Shown here piece by piece: positions 1-14,081 of a stretch of DNA of 64,000 nucleotides; position 1 is the stretch's first letter, and each line of letters starts with the position of its first letter. The notes below the pieces were generated by a model. It worked only from the letters and a program-made list of their open reading frames with translations, was not told the origin of the DNA and searched no databases. The position numbers and the translations under genes are program-made. Source of the DNA: Paragordius varius (taxonomy: Eukaryota; Nematomorpha); the NCBI GenBank assembly GCA_964247055.1, contig OZ176053.1:8866001-8930000 (forward strand). Reading direction: 5' to 3'.

Positions 1-2584
1 TGTCCATTTTTGCACCAGATTTTCGTCTTATATAAATGATACTGTTCGTTACTATTTATAAGCTCATTAGAAACAATTGAAAATATCCAACAAATAAATT
101 TATTTTTCTACCAGGGATTGGAACCCGAACCGTTTTAGTTTCGGTCCGGTTCCATTCGATTTTGGCCTAAATTTTGGATTTTATTCCAATTCTATTTTTG
201 ATAAACAATTTATAAGTGATAATACTCAAAAACGAACAAATAATACCAATAAATGAAAAATTTATAATTAAATATTAAATTTGTTTTAACGCCTCATAAA
301 ACACAAAGGCACGGAAAAGAAAATTTAAAGAAAAGAATTGATAAAAAAATTATTTGTTATGCGTGTGTGTCAAAATTAAAATAGGTCTAAAATTTGTTTA
401 GGTAAAAATAAATGAATAAGAAAATTGGCTAAAAATTAAAGTTGAGGGAAGTAAAAATTAAGAAATATCACTCCCACCTAATGAGATTGTAAAACGTAAA
501 ATTTAAATTTTTTACGAAAAAAAGGTTATATTGAAATTATGAGCCAAATATAATGAATTTTAAAAATAATATGTTACGGAATTAATTTTAAAAATTTTCC
601 GTAAAAAAACTTAAACAAAATTTTATTTAACTGAAATTTATATGAAACAAAAATGAATTTACAAAACTTGATCAAATTACTAAAATATAAATTTATTTTG
701 TATTTATTTTAAATTTAAAACCGCTTTTGCGGAACCCCGAAATGAAAAGGCCATTAGCCTAAATGAGTCTGATTTTATAGTTCCGCCACTGCGCGAATGA
801 CTGGATTCATAAGCGATTCCGGTCAAAAACCCAATTCCATGTATAATTAGGGCTGAAAATTAAAATTCTAAAAAAGCCATAGTTTGTCACCCCAAAAGAA
901 ACCATTTATTTTAACAAAGGGTACTCTATCAAATTCTACAAAATTTCTATAAATAAAAGGTAATTAAGACATATGTATAAAAAAAATTTATTTCAAAAAG
1001 CAGTACAAAAGTCAGCGCAGTACAGGCGCGGTGTTTTTTCGAAAACCCAGTACTGTACTGCGAAAATCAGCCTATCTGGTCACTTTCATCTAAGTGAATC
1101 GGGAATTTTCAAAAATATTAAAAGATAAATTGTAGTTCTTTTTTGGGTATACAAATCATGTAAGAGGGTTGTGTAAACCTATTTCATCTTCAATACCAAT
1201 AAACAATGATTGTTTTAGGTATTACCCATATAAAGTCAAATTTAATTAAACTTGACCCCTCGGTAGAATTACCCTATGTTGTAAATGAGTTTGGAAGCAG
1301 TTACTTGTAACCTAAAATCATATGGATTCAATCATGGTTTTACAATTTCCCAAAGGCAAATATCTCAGCGCTTATTGTAAACCAAAACAAATAAATATAT
1401 TGAATAATTGGCCGGAAAGCGTTTGATCTCATTTAAAATCAACTATGGCCTCACATATTTTTCGTTGATGGCCGATTATAGCAGAGGCAATTTTAAATAA
1501 ACTGTTTTTGGCCACCACCTGCACCTGAATATCGCTTCTAAATCAAAAATCTTTAATCGTCAATCCCAAATTTCCCACACATATTAGTTGAAAAAGCGTA
1601 TATCATAATACCTTCTCAATAATATAGTAATTTTTAAATGAAGCATTAGCTTTCATCAAAGTAATTTTATTTAACAACATGTGTGTGATTTTCATATTTT
1701 CTGATATGGAGGAGTTATCAGAAAAGCGGTGTCACTTTCATATACTAAGGCCTGAAACAAAGGACCATAATAATCATGATACATATTCCTATTAAATTCT
1801 TTGGGATAGTTTTATCCCTGCTTTTGTTCAGAGGGAATTTGAGGCTTTCTCATATTATTAGTCAAAGAGGTTTATAATATAATTCAATAATATATTTAAA
1901 TAAAGCATTAAGCTACCACTAAAATACGAAAATTAATCAGTCGGATAAAAAACATTCACTTCAGTCCTTCGATTTAAATCGGGGTTTCGTCCCCTGGGCT
2001 TTAAAATTAAAGTATGCATATAAATATATATTTCATTAATGAACCGAAAGATAAAAAGACAATCAAAAGATTTATATTAGTTATTTTATGGGTCATCCTG
2101 AAGATAAATATTAACCAACATTACATTTGTTTATGGCTAATATAAAAATGATGCAAATAACACTTTGTATATCAATGGACTTTTATATTAAAATTTAATT
2201 TTTTTAATAGAATGAAAAAAAGATAATCTATAGAATAAAGACGTGAAGTAGTATAAATACATTTTTTCCAAAACTCATTTTAGATATTTTGGCTTATAAA
2301 TATATATATATATATATATATTATACGTACAAAATCGAAATTGTCCTATAGAATTTTAATGCCATCAATTTGAATATGGTCGGGTCATTATTTACCCAAA
2401 TAATCCGTGTCTTATTACCAAGTGATTTTGCACTAATTCATATATTTGAAATTAACATGTAAACCAAATCACTCAGTTTAGTTTTTAATATTTTTGCGTT
2501 TCCATTTTATTTTAAAAAACATTTTAATAAATATTTAATTCTGTGAACTTACATCCCATTTTTATTCAATGTTTCATAGGCAAT
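1..2584. other. AT-rich intergenic DNA with worn repeats
   Basis: No gene seen. At 112 there is a CAGGGATTGGAACCCG motif resembling the end of the hAT-like element at 7614-8533, followed by scattered GGTTCC/GGAACC words to about 840. Positions about 1630-1830 resemble the dispersed repeat of 26838-27330, with the shared phrase TTTTCTGATATGGA. Positions about 1930-2040 resemble the left end of the MITE-like repeat at 9899-10477 (CAGTCCTTCGAT). A (TA)n run lies at about 2301-2322. Confidence 0.5.
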
Positions 2585-5500
2585 ATGGACATAACGCAAT
2601 TCTTGACAGAGAAGAAATTAGATATGGCATTTGACAAATCAGAGATTACCTTAAAACTCAATAATTTGATTAAAGATTGTCTGTATCGATGTTTAAATCA
2701 ATCAGCTAATTGGTAATTAAAATAAATTACGTTAGGCTCATTGAGTTTCTAAAAAACATTGAAATAAACTCAACTATGGTATTTAAATTTACTATATAAG
2801 ATTTTAGATTGTAACATAAGTTTTCTTGAAATGATAAATTATTTTAATATGGGAAACTATGACAAAGTTGGTTTTTTAAGCACAAATATGGATAATCCTG
2901 CTGAGCGATTTCTTCACTATTTTTCCAAATATCAAGTATCTTTGTTAAAATATTTAGTTAATTACGAAAAAACAACTACTTATATCTATTGAGGGTATTT
3001 AATAATATATTTTAGATTTTCCTGAAAACGATTATCAAAAACAGTATAGCATTCTTTCTCGAGACTTCCTACAATGTCAAACTGTTAATAAGATGGATTG
3101 TTTTGATGCTTATTTGTATTAATAAATTTTTAAACGTTTTTAGAATGGGACTTATACAGCTTAAATTAAATTCTAAAACAGAAGCCATAAAATATTTTAG
3201 TCATTCGATCCAATCCAACAATTTATTTTGGCCTTCCTGGCACGAACTATCAAACATTGTTGATTCTTTTGAAGAAGTATTGTCATTAGTCTCTAAAATT
3301 CTTTACAATATAACGCTTATCTATAAACTATGTCACGGTATTGCGTGTGTCATAATTTATTGGTTTAATGTTTAAAAGGGGAGTCCCACAGTAAACTTTC
3401 CCAACTTTTTTGTCCGGCTCGCAATAAATTTAGACCAAAATACGAATTGCAAAATATTTTAATAAAAATCTTAGTTAAATTTAAATATTAAAATTATTTT
3501 TTATTTTTATCTAAGAAAATTATATCTTTACTGTTAATAAACACCAGTTTGATTAAGGATAAATTACTTTTTATATCACGTTTGATTGGGTATAAAGTAT
3601 TGTTGATTTTTTAAGGAAAAATTTAGTTTATATTTTTTAAACCCGTCGGTTTTTTGAGGTGAAAATGCTACCTAGTCATTTATGAGACAACCCTGATTCA
3701 TATGATAATCTTTTTATTTTTTCATTTAATGGTAATATTTTTGCATTATTTTTTACATTTATATATGTATCTTAATTTAATCGACAATAAATTATAAACA
3801 ACCCTATATAAATCTGACAAAAAATTTAAATTTAAAAATTTGCATAATTAAAGAATATTTAATGATAAGAAGCTATGATATATAGAAAGGGATTGTCTCC
3901 ATATTTTTAAATGATTATTTTGATTTATTTTTCACATCATTTCCGTATTTTTTATAAAAATTTTAGAAGACTTTATGCATATTTTTATTTCAATCAGAAA
4001 TGTAAATATAGGAAACTAACCTTTGACTATATTTAGATATAACTTTTTGTTCATCAAAACTTCATATGTTCATACAATGTAATAGATTCTCAAATTGAAT
4101 TTACCAGAAAATTGGATGATGTATCTTTTTCTTGGTCAATACTTTGAGACAAGTAAAGCGGATTTAGCTCTTTCTCTCTATAAAATGATGCAAGAAACAG
4201 AATTATTTAGCACAAATACATATATCCAGCGTCGTATAGCTAAAGTGTACTATGAATTAAAAGGTATGGATTTGTTTTAATTTTATTAATCATTGCAAAA
4301 CTATCATGTGTTTCGCTCTTAAATAACATATTAATGCGTAAATATGTATTTTACTAAGTACATAATTTTATATTGCTACTGTATAAATTTTAAGGGCATT
4401 TTATAAGATGAGGTATAATAAATCATAAAATCTGACTTAGCCATAAAAATTCTTGTAATCATGATATACTAAATATATTTTAGCAAATTAATTAATATAA
4501 TAGCCTCTCAATGTTTTATCGAGTCAATATTAAAGAAATTCATTTAAATGAGTTTTTTATAAAACTTATCTTTTTTAATAAAGCTTTTATCTCACGATAT
4601 GGAATGATTTTTTCAATTTTATTTAGGGTAATACAGTTCTTCTAAAAACCAGTACTGGTTACGATTTTACCCTTAAATTGTATTCCTTAAATATAATTAA
4701 TTTTTCATTTTGCTCACATAAAATTTGTTTCTTTTACAATATATGTCTGTTCACATAAGGTGTTTATATTTAGAAATATAAAAATTTAAATATCAAAGAT
4801 AAACATAAAAAATGTTCATGTAAATGCTAAAATAGCTTTATTCCGAACTTTTTTCCCCTTTTAAGTTTTTTTTAAAAAAACACTTTCATATTTTTTTATG
4901 AAAAACAAGAAATGAAATGTTTAGCCATTCATACCCTCGCTAAATTTAATATTCACTATGTTTTGGTAAGATAAATTTATTATTACCAGTATAACATTTA
5001 AGAGGATATTTATGACATTTTTCTCCCTTTATGAATTATTTTGAGCGAATTTCAACTTATTTATATAAACATAGGAATAATAACTACTTTCTTATAATTA
5101 AATTAAATGCCATAAATTTAGACATTGATAACGCTTTAAAGATGTTCGATAAATTACGACAAAACGATCCATTCTGCCCTGATGAAATGGATACATATTC
5201 TAATCTCCTATATATGCTAGTAATTAATTCTTATTCAAATATATTAATTATGCAGCCATAAATTCAAAGTATTTCGGATAAAATTAAGGTTTTTAACTAT
5301 GGTTGTCTTTATGAAATAAATATTAATACATTAGTTGTTGTTACGTTTTTTCTCTATAATTTATAATATAAATCATATAAAAGCATTTTAAATTTATCTT
5401 TCAAAAATGCGCTTCTAATTACATTATAAGTTTCAATAATAATAATTAATAATAGGAAAAACGCGAAGAATTATGTGCATTAGCTCACGAATTTCAGCAA

Positions 5501-5983
5501 AGGGATCCATATCGTCCGGAAACTTGTTGTATTATTGGTATCATTTAATGTTTATACATGATGCGATGCTTTAAAAAATTTTAAATATATATTTTTTAAT
5601 AGAAAAAATATTGTAATTTTATGGATGAAAGTTTTTTACATTGGAATCGGTAAAATAACTATTTAAAAGTCTTGAAAATAAAATATGAACCAAGAATTAA
5701 ATAATTAAATTAAAAGTGTTATTTATAAATACGCTAAGTTCAAACATTTCTCATAAATTATGGGAATAATAAATTTAATTATTTTGTGAAGGTAACTATT
5801 ATAGTTTATGTGATGAACGACCCAAAGCAATCGAATATTTTCATCGAGCCTTAACCTTAAACCCCGAGTATTACCAAGCTTGGCTCCATATTGGTTTAGA
5901 ATACAATGAAATGAAAAACCATTCAAATGCCTTACAAGCATTTCATCGGGCCTCAAGTTTTCTTTAGCTTAAAATGAATTTTG

Positions 5984-6015
<32 letters not shown>

Positions 6016-7389
6016 ATATATTATAACATCAACAAAATATGATGATATATTTTATTGTATTTAGCATTGATTTATGTTTTGACTGTTAAACCTAATATGC
6101 AATATTTATAAATAATTCAATGGTTTTTTTTATTAAATCGTTATCCATTAGTAAATTTATATAAGGATATGATTGTACTAAAATAAAAAAATATTAATTT
6201 AAACCCTCAATATAATTTGTTTATATTTTCATAATTTAGAAATAAATACCAAGGATTATAGGGTTTGGAATGGTTTTGGTTTAAGTTACGAAATGATGGA
6301 AATGTATGGTCATGCACTCTATTACTATAAAAAGGCTGAAGAATTAAGGTAATAAATTATATTTCTGTTCAATTTATATATATTTTTACACAAATGAAAT
6401 AATAATTGTTTTGCGTTTTAATTGAACAATTAAAAATTTTTATTCGAAATTAACACAGAGTTATAAATATATATTTAACCAGTTTACATGTCATAGGCCA
6501 ACTGATTCAAACATTTTGATTTCGCTTGGAGTATGTTCCGATGCCCTTGGCAAGCCTTATTTAGCAAAAACTTACTATGAAAAAGCCATAATAAATGGTG
6601 ATTTGGATGGAAAAGCTGTATTTAAATTAGCAAAGTATATTGTGCATTATATAAGTAAAGGTGTTGTGAACATATAAATGATACAACATTGGCAGTACTG
6701 GCCTTCAAACAATATTTGGACAAAAACACTACTCAAGTAATTATATTTTTAGTTTTTATTCGATAATTAATTTGATTAACATTTTATCTTGGTTTTAGAG
6801 CAATGATGTTGAACAAGAAGTCCACGCTTTGAAATATTTAGGCCATTATTATTATGAAATTAAGGAATACCAGAAATCTTATAGCTATTTTAGCAAATGT
6901 CTATTTCATGCTGAGGTATGCTTGTGTTTTTGGTTGCCAAGAAAAAAACAATAACACATGAACATCACTTTGCATTTTTTATCATTTATAATTATATTTT
7001 TCAAATTTTGTTTTAATTAATCTTATAATTTTCCTTTGTTATAGTTTAATCCATTGAAAAAGATACTCTCATGTATCGAAAATTTTGGATATAGTTTGAT
7101 TTTAATAAATTTTACGAGAATACAAATTATTATCTTAACATAAAATATTTGTTCGCGTTGACAATATTAACATATATCTAAAAATATTGATGATTTAATG
7201 AATTTTAAACCTAAAACCAATAATATGTCTTTTGACTGTGCTATTCAATAATTTAGGATTAATGTTTCCAAAATTTTATGTATTTTTGACATTTTAATAA
7301 TACTTTAAAAATTTAATTAATTTTATATATTTTAGGGTGCGGAAGAGGGAAGAAGGATGCTTTTTGAACTGTATAAATATTTGAATTAA
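2585..7389 (+). CDS. CDC23: CDC23/APC8, anaphase-promoting complex TPR subunit
   Basis: Scaffold TPR subunit of the APC/C ubiquitin ligase, which drives mitotic exit in the nucleus. Model: 2585-2712, 2821-2935, 3045-3115, 3144-3276, 4086-4263, 5122-5219, 5456-5537, 5792-5956, 6240-6348, 6497-6634, 6661-6736, 6799-6915, 7336-7389. All phases agree and the total is 1464 nt (487 aa; human is 597). Collinear with human CDC23 throughout, e.g. LNLPENWM for SLPDTWM, DEMDTYSNLLY for ENMDTFSNLLY, DPYRPETCCIIGNYYSL for DKYRVETCCVIGNYYSL, LNPEYYQAW for LNPRYLGAW and EEGRRML near the C terminus. Repeated TPR helices fill the protein. The N terminus is shorter than human, and the first two junctions (2712/2821 and 2935/3045) are the least certain. 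Introns 3 (28 bp) and 10 (26 bp) are exceptionally short; others reach about 860 bp. Confidence 0.9.
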
Positions 7390-7613
7390 ACAATAAATAT
7401 TATACATTAATTTATTTAAATTGGAAAAAAAGTTAATATTTCAATACCTTATTTAAACGAATATGGTGGTTTATTTATTCGCCTTATACGTTAGTTAAGT
7501 AACTGTTTTCTATTGGCAATCTACTAGTCTAAAGGCTTTTCGAAGACGAAGCACTATAAAATGTTAAATAGAACTCTTATTGATTTATCTTCTAATATGG
7601 TTATAAAATAAAT

Positions 7614-8533
7614 CAGGGCTTGGAACCGGTAAAAAGTGGAACCGGGACCGGGTCAGTTCTTGAACAAGTGGAACCGGGACCGGGTCGGTTCTTGAACAAG
7701 TGGAATCGGAACCGCGTTGGTTTTTAAGAATTTAAAAATAGAACATGGCGGTTCCTGAAATTTCGGAACCGGAACCGTTTTGGTTCCTTAAAAATTTAAC
7801 GGTTCTGAAATCGGTTTTTTACATTTTGAACCGGTTCCATTTTCTGTTCCTGACTTTTAATTAAATGATTCACAAAATTATTATCATAGTAATACAACCA
7901 AAATTAAATCAAACAATTTATTATGAATTGCCAAATGTATTAGTGGAAGAAATATGTGTAGCATAATAAATGAAACAAATTATAAAAATATAGGAAAATA
8001 TATAAGTACAAAGGTCTAAAATGAGAGTTAAATTAAGTATGGAATCTAAAAAAACTTTTAACTAAAAAATTATTGCACCAAGCATTTCGCTGGTCAAACT
8101 GCTTCTCAAGTCTGAAAATAGAAAATTAAGTGTGAAAAATTCCTTTCAACGGAGACCTATATATACGAATATATGTATTATAAATAAACTTGAGTTATGA
8201 CTTAATTTTTTTAGAAGAGCCGAATCGTCCATAATTCAGAGAGTATCGCTAATATTAGCCGTTTAGTTTTAGGTTTGAAATATATTGTAATGTGTAGTGG
8301 TACAATCAAATTTAAATAATAAAATAAAATTCAAAAATCATATGGGAACCAGTAATTTAGGGGGTAGAACCGGAACCTGATTGGTTCCTGAACGGTTGGA
8401 ACCGGAACCGGGTGTTCCTAAAAATTTATAGATAGAACCGGGGTCATTCCTGAAGTTTTGGAATCAGTACTGGGATTGTTCCCGGAGAAGTGAAACCGAA
8501 ATCCCCGGAACCGGATTCCGGTTCCAAGCCCTG
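7614..8533. mobile_element. Non-autonomous hAT-like element rich in GGAACCGG repeats
   Basis: The ends are perfect 16-bp inverted repeats: CAGGGCTTGGAACCGG at 7614-7629 and its complement at 8518-8533. Inside each end are several direct copies of a GTGGAACCGGGACCGGGT-like word; the middle is plain AT-rich DNA without a reading frame. The CAGGG start fits hAT-type MITEs. The expected 8-bp flanking duplication is not convincing, so the insertion may be old or the family different. Confidence 0.65.
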
Positions 8534-9898
8534 GATTAATGCTTAAATTTGTGTACTGAATAGATAAATTAGGGGCTTATGATATCAGTTCTTGTCTCAA
8601 ACCATTTCAGTATAAAAACGCTTTTTAATTCTTTATGCTACCATTGCTTTACATTATCCAAGTAATAATGCTGATTTTATTGTCATTGAAATGTAACCCA
8701 GGTTATTTTGTTTTATAAGATAATAGCTTTTAAACGTACAATCGAAACGGCAGTTTCTAAAATCAGTGGTGACTATCATCTTGACAAATAACCGTTTTTG
8801 CCCTTTAGTATATGCTGTTATGGTGCTTTGATTAATGCCTGAAATATTGTGCATCGAAATAATAAGGGAATTAACCGAGCCTCAAAACAATTTGAGGGTA
8901 GTTTTATCAATTGGAGTTGGGCAATTTTGTATACAATTTGCAGATTATCGATTTTATGAAAAGTTTAATACCTTCTCTTAATTTTCACCTAAAAAAACTA
9001 GGTGCCCAATTTAAACTAATGGGATCCACCTGAAAAAAATAATTATTTTAGAGATTTTTAGCGTTTCAAATCAGTTTACAAAATGTTTTACCAAGTAATA
9101 TTTTCAGTAACATTATTAAACGCGGTATTATATAATATGGTATTTTATTAAACCAATTAATGCACCACTTAAAATCGGCACATACTCTGCACCATTAAGT
9201 TTTAATATATTAAATGTTGGCCGAGTCAAATTATACGAGTTTGTTTTAGGTCCACCTATATATTCAATATCTACTAATATTTTTACTTCCATTCTAATTG
9301 TATATTGTGGTATTAATGGATCTCTTTAACTTTTTCTCGAGATATTATTTAAAAAAACTACATTGCCTTTCCAGCCTCATAATTCCTCTGTTATTTAAGA
9401 TGTTGTTTTATGCATCAATTCGCTAATTTATGTTAATTTTATGTATTTAATATATTTCAAAAGATAAGGAGTAAGTTATTTTGCACTATTAAACGTTGCA
9501 TCTGGTGATAATTTTTGTGCCAACGTGCACTATCCTAATATATAACTGTTTATTGCTATTATAGGCATGTACATTAATATTACCTTTAAAAAAGTTATAA
9601 TTGGTTTAATTATTTTTTTCTTGCATTTTAAAATTAATATAGTGATGTATTCAAACCAATAACAAACACCATCTGTATTTTGACATTACTTAATATTAGG
9701 ATCGCACCGAATGGTTAGACCATCGATAACACTCTTTCCCTAAAATTCAGAAATTGTCCGTATATGTTAGTTTAATTACTGCAGTTATGTTGGTAGAGGG
9801 TGCTCATTTCTATTGGTACTAGGTCAGTGACTAATTTTTTGACCATGGTCATTTTAATAAACAGCTGTTTTTTAAAAAAATTGCTTGTAAATTTCTTT
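8534..9898. other. Intergenic DNA, nothing recognised
   Basis: AT-rich with short open frames on both strands. None shows family similarity, and none has flanking splice sites that extend it. Confidence 0.5.
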
Positions 9899-10477
9899 TT
9901 TAACACTTGGATACAACACATTCATTTTAGTCCTTCGATTCAAATTGGGGTAGTTAAATACCCCAGGCCTGTTTAAAATTAAATTCTTTAAAAATATGGA
10001 AGGAATCGAAACCATGGCAAAGATGCACTTATATAACATAAATAAACCGAAATATATAAAAAAATTTATAAATTTCTTGATATTACTTATTTTAAGCTAA
10101 AACCGAAAGGTAAAAATTTAGTCAACGTGACATGTGTGCAATGGTAATATTGAAAAATAATACAAAATAAACCGCTTTTTCTATTTCTATCAATGTTAGA
10201 TGTAATTTAAATAAAAAATTAGCTTTAATTTTACCCTTAAAAATAATGAAGAATATATTCTGCAAAAATTTTGTAAATAAAAATGGCGTGGAAGTAGTTT
10301 GACATGGAACTTTTTTTTCAAAACAAAATATTTAGATATTTCGGCATAATTATATAATTTTTATTAGGATAGAAGGATAAATTAAATTTAAACCGTTTCC
10401 TTCAGTAGTTTTTTAAAAATCCTAACTCAAATTTAGTCTGGGGTATTTAAAAGCCCCAATTTGAATCAAAGTGTTAA
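9899..10477. repeat. MITE-like repeat, family A, copy 1
   Basis: Begins TTTTAACACTTGGATAC, continues to GATTCAAATTGGGG and TAAATACCCCA, and ends with the inverted counterparts (TGGGGTATTTAAAAGCCCC, TTGAATC, AGTGTTAAA). This gives imperfect terminal inverted repeats about 40-60 bp long around a roughly 450-bp AT-rich core. A second copy lies at 22103-22672 and partial copies near 1930, 21840 and 61485. No coding frame. Confidence 0.6.
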
Positions 10478-13033
10478 AGAAAGATAGTGAGATTTTATTG
10501 ATTTTTATATTTATATTAATTAAATATATCAAATAATTGATATTTAAGTATGCTTATTTAACAATATATTAGAAATTGTTAAACGTACCTCCTTACAACA
10601 TTAGGATTTTGGCATATCCAGTTATGTCGAATAACAAAACAATCATGCCTTGTGCAAAATATGCAAATAAAAAAACATCTTACGTTTGGATATTAATTCA
10701 TTGATGAAAGAAAGTGTAAAACAGTTAAAATTTTTTGAAATTTCCAGTATTAAAAGCTATCTATTTGAAATGTGGCAAAATTTATTTCTTGATTATATTT
10801 GATTGAATATATTTTTAAATAATAAATATAAAAAAATTTATAATACAAACTTTAGAAAAAAAAGACATTATTAGTGAAACGCAAGTTTCAGCATTATTTT
10901 ACAATCTCCAATATCACATGATATTTACTTAGGTAAAAAGTGTATATAATCATGACCATGGACTGACTGGGTCTGAAAATGCACAACCCTATTGTTATTA
11001 TCATTTTTGTATCTTCAATCGTTGATCGATCGTGGCTATTTGAATTATTATTATTGTTAATAATATTGTTATTAAAGAGTCAGCATTTCATTTATCACCT
11101 TTGGTGTTTTTTTATGGGACAGGGTAAAGTTAACGACTATTATTAAAGAAGGGAGTGGTGTATTTCATAGCTCCAGAAAGACGTGTAAAGTAATATCTAT
11201 TATTTATTCATTTAATCCAGCAATGTGTTCATAAAAGTTCGATTAATGGACATTGTGACAGTTGTGCTTTTAAATTCTGAAATTTCAGCTTTAACCTTTT
11301 TAGCTTTAAAAATTTAAATGCCCTTTACGTATTTTTATAATAATTTGGGATAAAAAATGATTTAATAGCGATTTTGGTACATACGCCTTTATTTTTGCCA
11401 TCGCTTTTAATATTAAAGATCGTGATATATGTTTCATATTAGCTATATAATGCCCATAATATCCTATCAGCGTGCCAAATTATGGAATTAACGTATGAAT
11501 GAAGATAAATGTCGAGAATAGTGAAATAAAAAAATGAAGATGAAAAATAATAGCAAATAAATGATGACACATTTGGCCACAAAACTAAGTCCCTGAAGTA
11601 AATTATTAAAGCAGCTTTTATGGGTTAAATTTAATTTTTGGGTATTTTTTGTTTAAAGGCAAAAATCTTAGCGACCACTGATTTTAATTTATAAAAGGAT
11701 GCACCCTCTAAAAATACTATATGAAATTAATGTGTCAATGTAATTTGAAAAGCCAAAATTACATGGATTTGATAGGTGTCATAGCTATCCGATTAGCGCT
11801 TTTTATAAATAAGCCTATTAATTAGTTTTCTCTGTAACATAGCCAATTCATGATTATGTGGCGTCCAACTAACGAGACTACACTATATCAGTCATAGTAG
11901 TTATTCCAGTAAAACGGGAAAAATTTTCTATGCTTTTTTCTTTAATCACTACTTAAGTAGGGTGCCACTTTCCAAAATACTCAACCATATGAAAATAACG
12001 TGATTTAAGCATTTCGCCTAAATTATGATAAATAATGTGGGCGTTTCCTGTATAAAGGCATTTTGCCCATGGGCATGGCCATATCTTCGCCTGTAAAATA
12101 CGGAATATGAAAATAATGTGGCTTTAAGGCATTTAAAATTATGAATTTGTTATATGAGGAACCGGTGTTTAAATTCTGATAGAATCATATTGGCTTAAAA
12201 AGTATTTCCATGTGTATTTCCTAATTTCAAAAAAAACATAGTGATGAACCAAAAAAAATGTTCCGATTATCCCTTGAAGTAAAATTAATACATACAAAAA
12301 ACATGGCAAAGTAAATTTTTTAATTTTTATATAGTTATATTAAGTTTTTTTTATAAAAATTAAAAACGGAGAATTGGAAACGGATGTGGTTTTTATCGAG
12401 TCAATCTTTGCCGATGGTTCTTCCGGTCCCAACCATTTTTTATATTTGGTTCCATTGTTTTTTTTATCAAATGGTTGGAATTTTGGTGGCAACTTTTTAA
12501 ATTTAGGCATAGTCTGTAATTTTGGAACAATGTGGATTAAGTTTAACAAACATATGAGCATATATTTGTTACAAGCTGCCTTATCTAAAAAATGGAAATA
12601 TACAGTACAAAATTATAAAGTTTTACCCTGTATCAAAATTTGAAACAAAATTTTTTTAGATTCTATTTATAAAAACGGTGTAACAACCTTTGGATATTTT
12701 ATTTACTGAAACGGTGTAAAAATACATAATAGTTCTGTTCCGATTCATGGTAATCATAAAATAGTAGGAGTAGCATCATTGTTAAGATTACAATCCTCAT
12801 ATATTTAATAATGTTTTATAAAAACAAAAATAGTAATATTTGCCATGAACTGATTCAATTTCAAATATAAATCATATATAACTGAGATACTCCTATATCA
12901 AGAGCGAAAACGATACCCTTTATAAATACAAATTTGTCCCTATCAATTAGTTGATTAACGTGCAGTGTATAAAAAAAACTCAGGTATATATCATGAAATA
13001 TTATACGATATTTTTGTATGCATATCGCAATAA
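10478..13033. other. Intergenic AT-rich DNA with repeat fragments
   Basis: About 11930-12130 holds degenerate copies of the 'accatatgaaaataacgtg' unit seen as a tandem repeat at 30355-30860. Open frames near 12340-12640 overlap on both strands, and I recognise neither. No gene called. Confidence 0.45.
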
Positions 13034-14030
13034 TCTATATATTTATAAAAATGGAAAATGCTGGCTTTGTGATCTGGTACAGGAAAACAGGTAGAGCCAA
13101 TCAAATCCAAATATCGAAAAAATATAATCATTAATAAATGTCCCGACAATAGCTTCGCCCTTTTTTTGAAATAGGCCCCCAGTTCGGGCCCACCCCGTAT
13201 GAAAAACGAGTTTTTTTAAAAACAGAAGTCCACAAAATCGTGTTTTTGAGACAATTTTCCGGAGAGCGTGTTGGACCAAATTTCAAATATGATTTTTGTT
13301 TACTTATTTTCGATTGCGCCGAACATAGTTGAGTCACTTTTTTGATTTAGGCCCTCTTTTTACCCCTCCCCCCGTAAAATGCCATTTTTTCAAAAAACAA
13401 AGTCCACAAAAATAATTTTTTAAATCGATTTTTCGCCCTAGGTATGAGACCGTAAAAATTCAATAAAGATTCCACGTATTCCCTGTTAAAAAGCAAAAAT
13501 TTTAGTCCACCGTTTATATGATGATAGCTGCTGGGTAAGGAGCTACCCGCTAAAAACTGATTTTTCATATAACTTTGTGATCTGTTTCTGGAAAACCGGT
13601 GAAGCCATTCAAATCCAAACATCGAAAAAATTTAATCATTAATGAATGCCCCGACAATAGCTTCGCCCTTTTTTCGAATTAGGTCCCCAGTTTGGGCCCA
13701 CCCCGTGTGAAAAATGGGTTAAGTCAATTTTTTGGAGAACGTGTTGGACCATTCAATTTCAAATATGATTTTTGTTTACTTATTTTTGATCGCGCTGAAC
13801 ATAGTCGAGTCACTTTTTTGATTTAGGCCCTCTTTTTACCCGCTCCCCCCGTAAAATGCCATTTTTTTCAAAAAACAAAGTCCACAAAAATAATTTTCTA
13901 AATCGATTTTTCGCCCTAGGTATGAGACCGTAAAAATTCAATAAAGAATCCACGTATTCCCTGTTAAAAGGCAAAAATTTTAGTCCACCGTTTATTTGAT
14001 GATAGCTGCTGAGTAAGGAGTATCTATCAT
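13034..14030 (+). mobile_element. Helitron-like element with internal tandem duplication
   Basis: Starts with the Helitron-type 5' end TCTATATATTTATAAAAATG, with a host A just before it. A module of roughly 480 bp (CTTTGTGATCTGG ... GATAGCTGCTGGGTAAGGAG) occurs twice in tandem, at about 13062-13545 and 13570-14020. The canonical 3' hairpin and CTAG end is missing here but present in the adjacent short copy. Open frames in it are short and without similarity; it looks non-autonomous. Confidence 0.6.
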
Positions 14031-14081
14031 ATGTATAGCATGTTAAAAGATATATGGATATTAAAACATTATTTATGGTAA

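Noticed and set aside
12340-12643. Overlapping open frames on both strands (89 and 73 codons)
   Set aside because: Neither resembles a family I know, they overlap antisense, and no splice-linked partner was found.
13043-13622. Minus-strand open frames
   Set aside because: They lie inside the Helitron-like module and its tandem copy, repeat with it at 19203-19805, and show no protein similarity.
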